64,000 nt of DNA from Actinacidiphila cocklensis (lineage in GTDB: Bacteria; Actinomycetota; Actinomycetes; Streptomycetales; Streptomycetaceae), in assembly GCF_907177275.1 (NCBI RefSeq), contig NZ_CAJSLV010000125.1, forward strand, positions 124,001-188,000, written 5' to 3'. Below are positions 56,692-64,000 of the stretch, piece by piece; within the stretch, counting starts at the first letter, position 1, and each line of letters begins with the position of its first letter. A model generated the notes under the pieces. The model was not told the origin of the DNA. It saw only the letters and a list, made by a program, of their open reading frames with translations, and did not search any database. Both the position numbers and the translations under genes were made by a program.

Positions 56692-57003
56692 GCGCGGGTC
56701 CTCCCTTCGCGTCGGCCGCCCCGCGATACGCCACGGACCGACCGTTTCGCCCCGGTTCGGGGCGTTAACAGCTTGACGACGACTCAGGCGGGTCCCGACC
56801 GCGGCACGCCGGGATTGGTCCGGTCGCCGCAGCCGGCGGCAGGCGTGCCGAGGTGGGGGCCGTAGTCTCCGCCGTTGGGGGAAGGAAACTGACGAACCGT
56901 TCTTCCGCTCGTCGTACCGGTCGCCGCACCCGGCCGGCCCGACCCGCACCAGTACCGACCCGGCCAGGACCCGGGACACCCGTACGACCCTTGAGAGGCA
57001 CAG
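56692..57003. other. 312-base divergent region between DUF2079-B and the HNH gene
   Basis: Contains a tight hairpin CGCCCCG-GTT-CGGGGCG (56748-56764) followed by GTTAAC, and a wider inverted repeat GGCACGCC/GGCGTGCC (56803-56810 and 56842-56849). GAGAGG lies 6 bases before ATG 57004. No gene seen. Confidence 0.5.
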
Positions 57004-57747
57004 ATGGCGCAGTTGGCGCACAAGAACACCGGGACCGCCCGCACCCTGGTCTGCGCGGCGGCCCTCGCCGTCGCCCTGGGCGGCTCCCTGGCGGGCTGCA
57101 AGGACCCGACAGTCGGCGCGGGCACCAGCAGCGCCACGCCCCCCGGCGCGGGCGCTCCCAGCGGCAAGGTCGGCGCAAAGGGCAGCGCCCTTGCCGCGGT
57201 CGACGCACTGACGGTGAAGGGCCGGGCGCCGAAGACCGGTTACTCGCGGGACCGCTTCGGCCCCGCATGGGCGGACACCGACCACAACCACTGCGACACG
57301 CGCGACGACATACTCAAGCGCGACCTGCGCAAGACGTCCTACCGCGACGGCGCCAAGAAGTGCATCGTCACCTCGGGCGTCCTCGCCGACCCATACACCG
57401 GCACGCAGATCACTTACACCCGCGGCGCCAGCAAGGTCGACATCGACCACGCCGTCGCCCTGTCCGACGCCTGGCAGAAGGGCGCGGCGCAGTGGACTGA
57501 CGACAAGCGCGAGGACTTCGCGAACGACCCGCTCAACCTGCTCGCCGTCGACTCCTCCACCAACCGCCGCAAGAGCGACGGCGACACCTCGACCTGGCTG
57601 CCGCCGAACTCCGCCTTCCGCTGCCACTATGTGGCGCGACAGGTGGCGGTGAAGAAGAAGTACAGCGTGTGGGTGACCTCGGCGGAGCGCGACGCGATGC
57701 GCAAGGTGCTCAACGGCTGCCCCTCGGAGCCGCTGCCGGCCGGCTGA
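57004..57747 (+). CDS. Secreted lipoprotein nuclease of the HNH/DUF1524 family
   Basis: The 247-residue protein has a signal peptide with lipobox LAGC (Cys near residue 35), an Ala/Gly/Ser linker, and a catalytic domain of the HNH/GmrSD-C type: DRFGPAWADTDHNHCDTRDDIL in sense, the DIDHAVALSDAW motif with the probable catalytic H149, and DPLNLLAVDSSTNRRKSDGDTSTWLP in sense. Cys pairs (HCDTRDD/KKCIV and FRCHY/NGCPS) suit an extracellular enzyme. It should cut DNA outside the cell, for nutrient scavenging, wall-debris clearance or competition. GAGAGG precedes ATG 57004. Confidence 0.88.
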   Translation: MAQLAHKNTGTARTLVCAAALAVALGGSLAGCKDPTVGAGTSSATPPGAGAPSGKVGAKGSALAAVDALTVKGRAPKTGYSRDRFGPAWADTDHNHCDTRDDILKRDLRKTSYRDGAKKCIVTSGVLADPYTGTQITYTRGASKVDIDHAVALSDAWQKGAAQWTDDKREDFANDPLNLLAVDSSTNRRKSDGDTSTWLPPNSAFRCHYVARQVAVKKKYSVWVTSAERDAMRKVLNGCPSEPLPAG

Positions 57748-57913
57748 TCCCCCGTCCGCAGAACCCCCGGTACATCGCGCCGGGACGCAGCCGCGCGGCA
57801 GCTGTGCGGATCCTGTTGGCCGTAGTGCTGGATATCGGCGGCCCTGGATCAATATCCTCGTGCTCGATCATCACATCAGCATCGTGAGGCTTGTTCCCTG
57901 CCGGGAGGCACCC

Positions 57914-58567
57914 ATGGTCCGCCGCCGCACCGCCGTCTCGATCGCCGCAGCCGCGCTGCTGCTGGCATCGCCCGCCCTCACCGCGTGCGGGTCGGGACCG
58001 GCGCAGCCAGGTGCCGCGGCCGTGGTCGGAGGCCAGCGGATCACCGTGTCCTCGCTCCAGGACAAGGTCAACGAGGTACGGGCGGCGCAGGCCGCCTCCC
58101 CGCAGGCCGCCCAACTGGTCTCGGCGAGCGGCAAGCTGTCGGCCCAGACGCTGAGCATGCTGGTGCAGAACACCGTCATCGAACGGGCCGCCTCCGACGC
58201 CGGGGTGACGGTCAGCGACAGCGAGGTGGAGCAGCAGAAGGCGGCCGCGCTGCAGCAGTTCGGCGGTAGCGAGCAGGCGCTGGACGCGGCCCTGCTGCAG
58301 CAGTACGACATCGTGCCGTCCGGCGCCGACAGCTTCTTCCGCACCAACGCGCTTGTCGGCAAGCTGATCATGAGCCTGGGCTTCCAGCCGGGCAGCGACG
58401 GCGGGCAGACCGCGATCGTCAACGCGATCTCCAAGACCGCGGACAAGCTGGGCGTGAAGATCAACCCGCGCTACGGCGTCTGGGACTCGAAGAAGGCGAT
58501 CATCGGCGCCGCCACCGACCCGTGGGTTGTCACCAGGACCCCGAGCGCGGTCGCGCCGGCGGCGTGA
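57914..58567 (+). CDS. SurA N-terminal-like lipoprotein (putative foldase)
   Basis: The 217-residue lipoprotein has a signal peptide and lipobox LTAC (Cys near residue 25). It then has GAAAVVGGQRITVSSLQDKVNEV in sense, typical of the N-terminal segment of SurA/PrsA-type chaperones, followed by long helices (VQNTVIERAASDAGVTVSDSEVEQQKAA in sense). The C-terminal NPRYGVWDSKKAII motif marks the family, but no parvulin isomerase domain is present. It would help fold exported proteins at the outer membrane face. GGGAGG precedes ATG 57914. A spaced repeat GGATAT-N16-ATATCC (57830-57857) upstream may be a control site. Confidence 0.85.
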   Translation: MVRRRTAVSIAAAALLLASPALTACGSGPAQPGAAAVVGGQRITVSSLQDKVNEVRAAQAASPQAAQLVSASGKLSAQTLSMLVQNTVIERAASDAGVTVSDSEVEQQKAAALQQFGGSEQALDAALLQQYDIVPSGADSFFRTNALVGKLIMSLGFQPGSDGGQTAIVNAISKTADKLGVKINPRYGVWDSKKAIIGAATDPWVVTRTPSAVAPAA

Positions 58568-58589
58568 CGCGCCTGTCGGACCCTCGCGG

Positions 58590-58595
58590 TACGTT
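58590..58595 (+). promoter_or_regulatory. -10 element (TACGTT) for leaderless mazG-like gene
   Basis: TACGTT ends 6 bases before GTG 58602, and no good ribosome-binding site is present, which suggests a leaderless message. Confidence 0.45.
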
Positions 58596-58601
58596 CGAGG
58601 T

Positions 58602-59639
58602 GTGAACGATCTCGACGACACCGCGGACGGCCCCGGCCGGCTGATCCTGCTCACCACCAGCCACCGGGTCGCGCCCGGCCAGCTGTCCTGGCCGGCCTGG
58701 CAGACGCTGCGCGAAGCCGACCTGGTGCTGTGCGCGGACCCCGGCCACCCGCAGCTTTCGTTCCTGCGGGAGGCCGGCGTCGCCGTCGACGTGGCGGCGC
58801 CCACCGGCCGGGAGCTGGCCGAGGCGACGGCCGGCGGCCGCACGGTGGTGTATCTGCCCGCGGGCGGCGGCGAGGGCGACCGGGCGGTCACCGACGAGCT
58901 GGCCAGGCTCGGCGGCTCGGGGCGGGTCGCGATGCCCGACCTGGAACTGCTGCCGGGGTCGTACGACCTGCCGGGCGCGCGGCTGCTCGACCTGGTGCAG
59001 GTGATGGACCGGATCAGGGCCGAGTGCCCGTGGAGCAGCCTGCGCACCCACGAGGACCTGGCGAAGTACGGCATCGAGGAGATGTACGAGCTGGTCGAGG
59101 CGATCGAGGAGGGCGACCGGGAGGCGGTGCGCGAGGAGTTGGGGGACGTCCTGCTCCAGGTGGTCTTCCACGCGGTGATCGCCGAGGACGACCCGGACGA
59201 GCCGTTCGGGATCGACGACGTGGCCGCGGGGCTGGTCGCCAAGCTGGTCCACCGGCACCCGCACATCTTCGGCGACGAGGTGGCGGAGACCCCCGAGCAG
59301 GTGCGGGCGAACTGGATACGGCTCAAGGGCGTCGAGAAGTCCCGCGACTCGGTCACCGACGGCATCCCGATGGCGTCCCCCGCGCTGGCGCTCGCCGCCA
59401 AGCTGGCCGGCCGCGCGAGAGACGCGGGGCTGCCGCTGCCGGTCACCCCGCCCGCCCCGCTCTACGACGACGAGGCGGCGCTGGGCGACCACCTGCTGGC
59501 CGAGGCCGCCGCGGCCCAGTCGGCGGGCATCGACCCCGAGGCGGCGCTGCGGCACGCGGCACGCCGCTACCGCGCGGCCATACGCGAGGCGGAGGTCGGG
59601 GCCGGGGAGGCGGACGGGCACGACGAGCCGGAGCGGTAG
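58602..59639 (+). CDS. mazG: MazG nucleotide pyrophosphohydrolase with degenerate methylase-like N-terminus
   Basis: MazG hydrolyses (d)NTPs to monophosphates and so removes damaged nucleotides and tunes alarmone levels. Residues about 130-250 form the catalytic domain: VMDRIRAECPWSSLRTHEDLAKYGIEEMYELVEAIEEGD in sense, then EELGDVLLQVVFHAVIAEDD with the EExxE/ExxD metal ligands and LVHRHPHIFGDE. The first 110 residues (LILLTTSHRVAPGQLSW, LREADLVLCAD) look like a shortened tetrapyrrole-methylase domain as in YabN-type fusions, missing its SAM-binding parts. The C-terminal 90 residues are helical. The 345-residue length is usual for Streptomyces. Confidence 0.92.
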   Translation: MNDLDDTADGPGRLILLTTSHRVAPGQLSWPAWQTLREADLVLCADPGHPQLSFLREAGVAVDVAAPTGRELAEATAGGRTVVYLPAGGGEGDRAVTDELARLGGSGRVAMPDLELLPGSYDLPGARLLDLVQVMDRIRAECPWSSLRTHEDLAKYGIEEMYELVEAIEEGDREAVREELGDVLLQVVFHAVIAEDDPDEPFGIDDVAAGLVAKLVHRHPHIFGDEVAETPEQVRANWIRLKGVEKSRDSVTDGIPMASPALALAAKLAGRARDAGLPLPVTPPAPLYDDEAALGDHLLAEAAAAQSAGIDPEAALRHAARRYRAAIREAEVGAGEADGHDEPER

Positions 59640-59662
59640 GCCGGTTCACGTACCGTCGGGGG

Positions 59663-60952
59663 ATGACCGACCGCGCCGCCATGCCCGAGCTGTTCACCTG
59701 GGAGTTCGCCACCGACCCCTACCCGGCCTACGCCTGGCTGCGCGAGCACGCCCCGGTGCACCGCACGACGCTGCCCAGTGGCGTCGAGGCCTGGCTCGTC
59801 ACCCGGTACGCGGACGCCCGGGAGGCGCTGGCGGACCCGCGGCTGAGCAAGAATCCGGTGCATCACGCGGAGTCGCCCGGCGCGCGGGGGAAGACCGGCA
59901 TCCCGGGGGAGCGCAGCGCCGACCTGATGACGCATCTGCTCAACATCGACCCGCCCGACCACACCAGGCTGCGCCGCCTGGTGTCCAAGGCGTTCACCCC
60001 GCGCCGGGTCGCCCTCTTCGGGCCGCGGGTGCAGCAGCTGACGGACCGTTTCGTGGACGGCTTCGCGGCCCGCGGCGAGGCGGACCTGATCCACGAGTTC
60101 GCCTTCCCGCTGCCGATCTACGCGATCTGCGACCTGCTGGGGGTGCCGGCCGAGGACCAGGACGACTTCAGGGACTGGGCCGGGATGATGATCCGGCACG
60201 GCGGCGGTCCGCGCGGCGGCGTGGCGCGCTCGGTCAAGCGGATGCGCGCGTATCTGGTCGAGCTGATCCACCGCAAGCGCGCGGAACTGGCCGCGAGCCC
60301 CGCCGGGGATGCGGACGACGGCGCGCCCGACGACCTGATCTCCGGCCTGATCAGGGCGAGCGACCACGGCGAGCACCTGACCGAGAACGAGGCCGCCGCC
60401 ATGGCCTTCATCCTGCTCTTCGCCGGCTTCGAGACGACGGTCAACCTGATCGGCAACGGCATGCACACCCTGCTGACCCATCCAGGACCGCGTGCCGAAC
60501 TGCAGGCCTCCCTGGCCCGCGGCGAGAGCGCCCTGCTGGAGACCGCCGTCGAGGAACTGCTCCGCCACGACGGCCCGGTGGAGCTGGCGACCTGGCGCTA
60601 CGCGACGACGCAGCTGGCCATCGGCGGGCAGCCGATCACGGCGGGCGACCCGGTCCTGGTGGTTCTTGCCGCCGCCGACCGCGATCCCGCGCGTTTCACC
60701 GCGCCCGACGCCGTATACCTCGCAAGGGCCGACAATCCGCATCTGGGATACGGACACGGCATCCACTACTGCCTCGGCGCCCCGCTGGCCCGGCTGGAGG
60801 CCAGGACCGCGCTGGCGACACTGCTCACCCGGCTGCCGGACCTGCGGCTCGCCGCCGATCCCGCCGACCTGCGCTGGCGCGGCGGCCTGATCATGCGCGG
60901 GCTGCGGACCCTGCCGGTGGCCTTCACGCCCGAGGCGGCGCACCTGAACTGA
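59663..60952 (+). CDS. Cytochrome P450
   Basis: The 429-residue soluble monooxygenase has the I-helix oxygen-binding motif FAGFETTVN (near residue 255), the ExxR pair in EELLRHDGP, and the haem loop GYGHGIHYCLGAPLARLEA with ligand C370. The loop has Tyr-Gly where F-G is more usual. The N-terminal substrate parts (ELFTWEFATDPYPAYAWLREHAPVHR) fit the CYP107/105-type actinobacterial group. TACCGT lies 6 bases before ATG 59663, beside a GGGGG run. No ferredoxin gene is adjacent, so electron partners are elsewhere. Substrate unknown. Confidence 0.93.
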   Translation: MTDRAAMPELFTWEFATDPYPAYAWLREHAPVHRTTLPSGVEAWLVTRYADAREALADPRLSKNPVHHAESPGARGKTGIPGERSADLMTHLLNIDPPDHTRLRRLVSKAFTPRRVALFGPRVQQLTDRFVDGFAARGEADLIHEFAFPLPIYAICDLLGVPAEDQDDFRDWAGMMIRHGGGPRGGVARSVKRMRAYLVELIHRKRAELAASPAGDADDGAPDDLISGLIRASDHGEHLTENEAAAMAFILLFAGFETTVNLIGNGMHTLLTHPGPRAELQASLARGESALLETAVEELLRHDGPVELATWRYATTQLAIGGQPITAGDPVLVVLAAADRDPARFTAPDAVYLARADNPHLGYGHGIHYCLGAPLARLEARTALATLLTRLPDLRLAADPADLRWRGGLIMRGLRTLPVAFTPEAAHLN

Positions 60953-61145
60953 CGAGACGTCAGGGCCGTGACCCCGACGTGACGAGCGCTACATCGACTT
61001 GTGATCCCCAGGCCAACACCGCTACGTTCTGCGGTCAACGCGAGGCACGCACGGCTCGCGGGACGCGCCGCTCCCCACGGTGCGCGGCACTTGCCGGTGA
61101 CGGCGGGCCGCGCGGGCGCGTAAGGCTGTGAAGAAAGGCGACCGC

Positions 61146-62135
61146 ATGCTCTCGTCAGGGAACGGCAGGCACCGACGCCCCCGCCAGGCCCCCGCGGCCA
61201 TGGTGACGGTCGCGGCGACCGGCGCAGGCCTCGCGCTGCCACTGCTGGGCGCGGGTGCCGCGCACGCCGGGGACGCCGGCCCCTGGGACAAGGTCGCGAT
61301 GTGCGAGACCGGCGGCCTGTGGAACGCGAACACCCACAACGGCTTCTTCGGCGGACTCGCCATCACCGAGGACACCTGGCGCCAGTACGGCGGCACGGTC
61401 TACGCACCGCTGCCCGACCTGGCCTCCAGGGCGCAGCAGATAGCCGTGGCCGAGAAGATCCTCGCCGACCTCGGACCCGACGCCTGGCCGGGCTGCGAGC
61501 CGGGCAGGGCGGTGGCGAAGGACACCGGGAAGCCGGACGCGGACCCCGGCAGTACCGCCACCGCCACACCGGCGCCGACCACTCCTGCGGACACCGGCGC
61601 ACCCGCAGCCACCCCGACGCCCACGCCCACCGACCCCACGGCCACGCCCGCCCCCACCGACCCCACGGCGCCGACGACCGCGCCGCCGGCTTCCGGTACG
61701 CCGACCGCCCCCCCGACGGGCACGGCGACGCCCACCCCTGCCGACCCCGGCACGCCCACTGGCAGCACCGCTCCCGCCATCCCGGCGGCCCCGACGACCC
61801 CCAGCACCCCCGCCGAGGGCAGCGGCCGCCACGCACGCCCGTACAGCCCCACCGACGAGGCGCTGGCGGCGGCCGACCGGGCGACCCGTACCGAAACCAC
61901 CGGGCTCACCGCGAAAGCCCCGGATGCCAACGACCAAGGCAACACCGGCAATACGGACACGAGCGCCGTTACGGACCCGGGTACGTACAAGGTGGACTCG
62001 GGTGACTCGCTGTCCGGGATCGCGGCCGATCTTGACGTCACGGGCGGCTGGCACCGCCTCTACGACGCCAACCAGCAAGTGATCGGCGACAATCCAAACC
62101 TCATCAAACCTGGACAGATCCTCGACCTCGGCTGA
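61146..62135 (+). CDS. rpfC: Resuscitation-promoting factor with long Thr/Pro linker and LysM
   Basis: The 329-residue secreted protein has a signal peptide ending near GAAHAG (about residue 43), an Rpf domain (GPWDKVAMCETGGLWNANTHNGFFGGLAI in sense; catalytic Glu in CETGG), a very long Thr/Pro/Ala linker (about 130-240) and a C-terminal LysM (YKVDSGDSLSGIAADLDVTGGWHRLYDANQQV in sense). The linker looks like a substrate for protein O-mannosylation by Pmt (inference). ATG 61146 follows AAAGG by 8 bases. It lies directly upstream of the riboswitch-controlled rpf gene. The symbol follows the Streptomyces coelicolor order as I remember it and is less certain than the family. Confidence 0.9.
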   Translation: MLSSGNGRHRRPRQAPAAMVTVAATGAGLALPLLGAGAAHAGDAGPWDKVAMCETGGLWNANTHNGFFGGLAITEDTWRQYGGTVYAPLPDLASRAQQIAVAEKILADLGPDAWPGCEPGRAVAKDTGKPDADPGSTATATPAPTTPADTGAPAATPTPTPTDPTATPAPTDPTAPTTAPPASGTPTAPPTGTATPTPADPGTPTGSTAPAIPAAPTTPSTPAEGSGRHARPYSPTDEALAAADRATRTETTGLTAKAPDANDQGNTGNTDTSAVTDPGTYKVDSGDSLSGIAADLDVTGGWHRLYDANQQVIGDNPNLIKPGQILDLG

Positions 62136-62345
62136 GCCGCGGCCGCCGGAACGGCGAACAGCCGTGCCACGCACGCCCGGTGACAAATCGGGCGTAGGGT
62201 ATTTCCCGGCCGCGCGGCGATGTGACAAGGCTCTCCCCGAAGCTGTGACCGGCCGCTCGCTCCCTGCTGAAATGCGGCCGTCCGACCTGCGGGTTCTCCC
62301 ACTCCCCGAATCGCGGACGGCAGTTGGCGCCCGAAACGCGAGTGT

Positions 62346-62375
62346 TTGTTCAACGGGGTCCGGTGTGCTTAACGT
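62346..62375 (+). promoter_or_regulatory. Candidate promoter of rpfA
   Basis: TTGTTC (62346-62351) and TAACGT (62370-62375) are 18 bases apart and would start RNA near 62382, about 30 bases before the riboswitch aptamer. Confidence 0.4.
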
Positions 62376-62412
62376 CTAAGCGCTCGCCACAGCGGGCCCC
62401 GCCGGAGCGGAA

Positions 62413-62649
62413 CGCCGAGTCCTGCCGCCGCGCCCGACGGGCACAGTCGACGCGAAAGCGCCGCAGGCAGGAGCGGGGGACCCACGGTCTTCCGCCGGAC
62501 CAGAGGCATTACGCCGCGCAGCACGGACAGCACGCCGCTGCGAGGAGTACGCCACCGGTCCGGCTCGGGGTGAAGCCGGGCATCCGCGTCCGTATCGCGG
62601 TGCCGGCCGGGCAACTCACGTCCGAACCCGACAGCTGACCTCGTAGGCG
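62413..62649 (+). ncRNA. Cyclic di-AMP riboswitch (ydaO/yuaA class)
   Basis: The leader of the last rpf gene shows the conserved elements of the ydaO class in order: CGCCGAG at 62413 (pairing with CTCGTAGGCG at 62640-62649), CCTGCC at 62421-62426 pairing with GGCAGG at 62466-62471, a GCGAAAGC tetraloop hairpin (62452-62459), GGGGGACCCA near 62475, CGGGGTGAAGCCGGGC at 62566-62581 and CCGACAGCTGACCTCGTAGGCG in sense at the end. The class turns genes off when c-di-AMP is high. The start codon follows 18 bases after the aptamer, so control could be over elongation or translation. Confidence 0.9.
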
Positions 62650-62667
62650 TCGGTGAGGGACACACAT

Positions 62668-63336
62668 ATGGGTAAGCACCGTCGTGCCTCGAAGATGGTC
62701 CGATTCGCCACGTTTGCCGGTGTTGCCGGTACCGCCATCGCCGTACCGCTGATCGGCGCCACGTCCTCCTCGGCCGCTTCCGTGGCCACCTGGGACGCCG
62801 TCGCCCAGTGCGAGTCCGGTGGCAACTGGTCGATCAACACCGGCAACGGCTACTACGGCGGCCTGCAGTTCTCGCAGTCCAGCTGGGAAGCGGCCGGCGG
62901 CCTGCAGTACGCCTCCCGCGCCGACCTGGCCACCAAGGACCAGCAGATCGCGATAGCCGAGAAGCTGCTCGCCCTGCAGGGTCCGGGCGCCTGGTCCTGC
63001 GCGGCGGCCGGCGGCCTGACCGCGGGCGGCCCGGCTCCCGAAATCAACCCGGGCGGCTCCTCCTCGGCAAGCACCTCCACGCCGGCCAAGGCCGCCACCC
63101 CGGCGAAGAGCACCCCGGCCAAGAGCACCGCCAAGCCGGCCAAGCACTCCGCCTCCGACTGGCAGCGGCACACCGGCCGCAAGGGCGACTACACCGTCGT
63201 CTCCGGCGACACCCTGTCGGGCATCGCCAAGAGCCACCACGTGGCGGGCGGCTGGCACAAGCTCTTCGAGCTCAACAAGGACAGCGTCAAGGACGCCAAC
63301 CTGATCTACCCGGGCCAGCACCTGCACCTCGGCTGA
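62668..63336 (+). CDS. rpfA: Resuscitation-promoting factor RpfA-like with LysM, behind c-di-AMP riboswitch
   Basis: The 222-residue secreted muralytic enzyme has a signal peptide (cleavage near SSSAAS, about residue 37), an Rpf domain (ATWDAVAQCESGGNWSINTGNGYYGGLQFSQSSWEAAGG in sense, catalytic Glu in CESGG), an Ala/Pro/Lys/Thr linker and a C-terminal LysM (YTVVSGDTLSGIAKSHHVAGGWHKLFELNKD in sense). GAGGG precedes ATG 62668 by about 10 bases. The riboswitch upstream links its synthesis to c-di-AMP, matching what is known for rpfA of Streptomyces coelicolor. enolase follows after a terminator. Confidence 0.95.
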   Translation: MGKHRRASKMVRFATFAGVAGTAIAVPLIGATSSSAASVATWDAVAQCESGGNWSINTGNGYYGGLQFSQSSWEAAGGLQYASRADLATKDQQIAIAEKLLALQGPGAWSCAAAGGLTAGGPAPEINPGGSSSASTSTPAKAATPAKSTPAKSTAKPAKHSASDWQRHTGRKGDYTVVSGDTLSGIAKSHHVAGGWHKLFELNKDSVKDANLIYPGQHLHLG

Positions 63337-63373
63337 CCGCCCGGCGGAAACCTCACCGACCGGTCGGATACGC

Positions 63374-63398
63374 GGCACGCCCCCGGGCGCCGCGTGCC
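63374..63398 (+). terminator. Hairpin after rpfA
   Basis: GGCACGC (63374-63380) pairs with GCGTGCC (63392-63398) over an 11-base loop; an overlapping alternative pairs ACGCGGC with GCCGCGT (63370-63376 and 63389-63395). Confidence 0.5.
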
Positions 63399-63504
63399 CG
63401 GCCGGTTTTCCGTCTCAGGGGCCGGGCCGGGAACCGGTACGGGCGCCCGAGGCGGTTAGGCTCGTCCCGGAAAAGACGAGAAGACATCATCTGAAGGAGA
63501 CAAC

Positions 63505-64000
63505 GTGCCGTCCATCGACGTCGTCGTAGCCCGGGAAATCCTCGACTCGCGAGGCAACCCCACCGTCGAGGTCGAGGTCGGCCTCGATGACGGCAGCACG
63601 GGCCGCGCCGCAGTTCCGTCCGGCGCTTCCACCGGCGCCTTCGAGGCCCTCGAACTCCGCGACGGCGACAAGAACCGCTACCAGGGCAAGGGCGTCGAGA
63701 AGGCCGTCCTCGCCGTCATCGAGCAGATCGGCCCGGAGCTGGTCGGCTACGACGCCACCGAGCAGCGGCTGATCGACCAGGCGATGTTCGACCTGGACGC
63801 CACCCCCGACAAGTCCTCGCTCGGCGCCAACGCCATCCTCGGCGTGTCGCTCGCGGTCGCGCACGCCGCCTCCGAGGCCTCCGACCTCCCGCTGTTCCGC
63901 TACCTCGGCGGCCCGAACGCGCACGTGCTGCCGGTCCCGATGATGAACATCCTCAACGGCGGGTCGCACGCCGACTCCAACGTCGACATCCAGGAGTTCA
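63505..64000 (+). CDS. eno: Enolase, N-terminal part (3' end outside window)
   Basis: Enolase converts 2-phosphoglycerate to phosphoenolpyruvate in glycolysis. The first 165 codons are present: IDVVVAREILDSRGNPTVEVEV, AAVPSGASTGAFEALELRDGD, SLGANAILGVSLAVAHAAS and PVPMMNILNGGSHADSNVDIQEF in sense, including the mobile active-site loop (SGAS) and the substrate His in GGSHA. GTG 63505 follows GAAGGAG by 6 bases. TAGGCT near 63457 is a likely -10 box. The window ends inside the gene. Confidence 0.97.
   Translation, partial: MPSIDVVVAREILDSRGNPTVEVEVGLDDGSTGRAAVPSGASTGAFEALELRDGDKNRYQGKGVEKAVLAVIEQIGPELVGYDATEQRLIDQAMFDLDATPDKSSLGANAILGVSLAVAHAASEASDLPLFRYLGGPNAHVLPVPMMNILNGGSHADSNVDIQEF

Noticed and set aside
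60953..61145. Second c-di-AMP riboswitch before the rpf gene at 61146
   Set aside because: The conserved CCCGACAGCT and CTCGTAGGCG elements are absent from this leader.

Overview
The window is chromosomal DNA of a high-GC actinomycete, almost certainly a Streptomyces or close relative. The signs are very strong G/C bias at third codon positions, many GTG starts, leaderless starts, three resuscitation-promoting factors, lipoproteins with classical lipoboxes and a MarR/TetR/LuxR-rich regulator set. From memory, the gene order (pmt, rsmI, tatD, rpfB, rsmA, ispE, an ABC-F gene, galTEK, pth, rplY, prs, glmU, ppc, mfd, mazG, two rpf genes, eno) is that of the conserved core of Streptomyces chromosomes. 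I see no insertion sequence, prophage, CRISPR array or integrase.

Layout. 1-4.8 kb: the 3' end of a cytochrome P450, then a penicillin-binding protein and protein O-mannosyltransferase (-), diverging from rsmI (+). 5.0-11.7 kb: a zinc-ribbon protein, TatD nuclease, RpfB, RsmA, IspE and an ABC-F ATPase. 11.8-18.9 kb: a membrane-anchored beta-propeller protein, a response regulator without its phosphorylation Asp, the galTEK operon and a LuxR-type regulator. 18.9-25.3 kb: a divergent MarR/methyltransferase pair, then housekeeping genes on the minus strand (pth, rplY, prs, glmU, tRNA-Gln). 25.5-31.6 kb: an acyl desaturase with its TetR gene, PEP carboxylase and an orphan histidine kinase. 31.8-39.8 kb: a coiled-coil DivIVA-type protein and the most unusual part of the window, two deaminase/SUKH gene pairs separated by two paralogous lipoproteins. 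40-47 kb: an ABC transporter (ATPase plus FtsX-like permease) and mfd. 47.3-57.7 kb: two paralogous DUF2079 membrane proteins flanking a self-duplicated lipoprotein, an orphan HTH/N6-methylase/specificity-like protein, a small membrane protein coupled to a Ser/Thr kinase, and then a secreted HNH-type nuclease. 57.9-64 kb: a SurA-like lipoprotein, a MazG protein, a P450, RpfC-like and RpfA-like muralytic enzymes (the latter behind a c-di-AMP riboswitch) and the start of enolase.

How the genes fit together. Three Rpf enzymes, the PBP, GlmU, IspE and Pmt all serve the envelope: peptidoglycan precursors, isoprenoid carriers, mannosylation and remodelling. The riboswitch ties one Rpf to c-di-AMP. 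rsmI, rsmA, rplY, pth and the tRNA serve translation; Mfd, TatD and MazG serve nucleic-acid and nucleotide quality control. The best candidates for undescribed biology are the deaminase/SUKH cluster (32.9-39.8 kb) and the orphan methylase with an HPPF catalytic motif and its palindrome-rich divergent promoter (50.6-52.9 kb).
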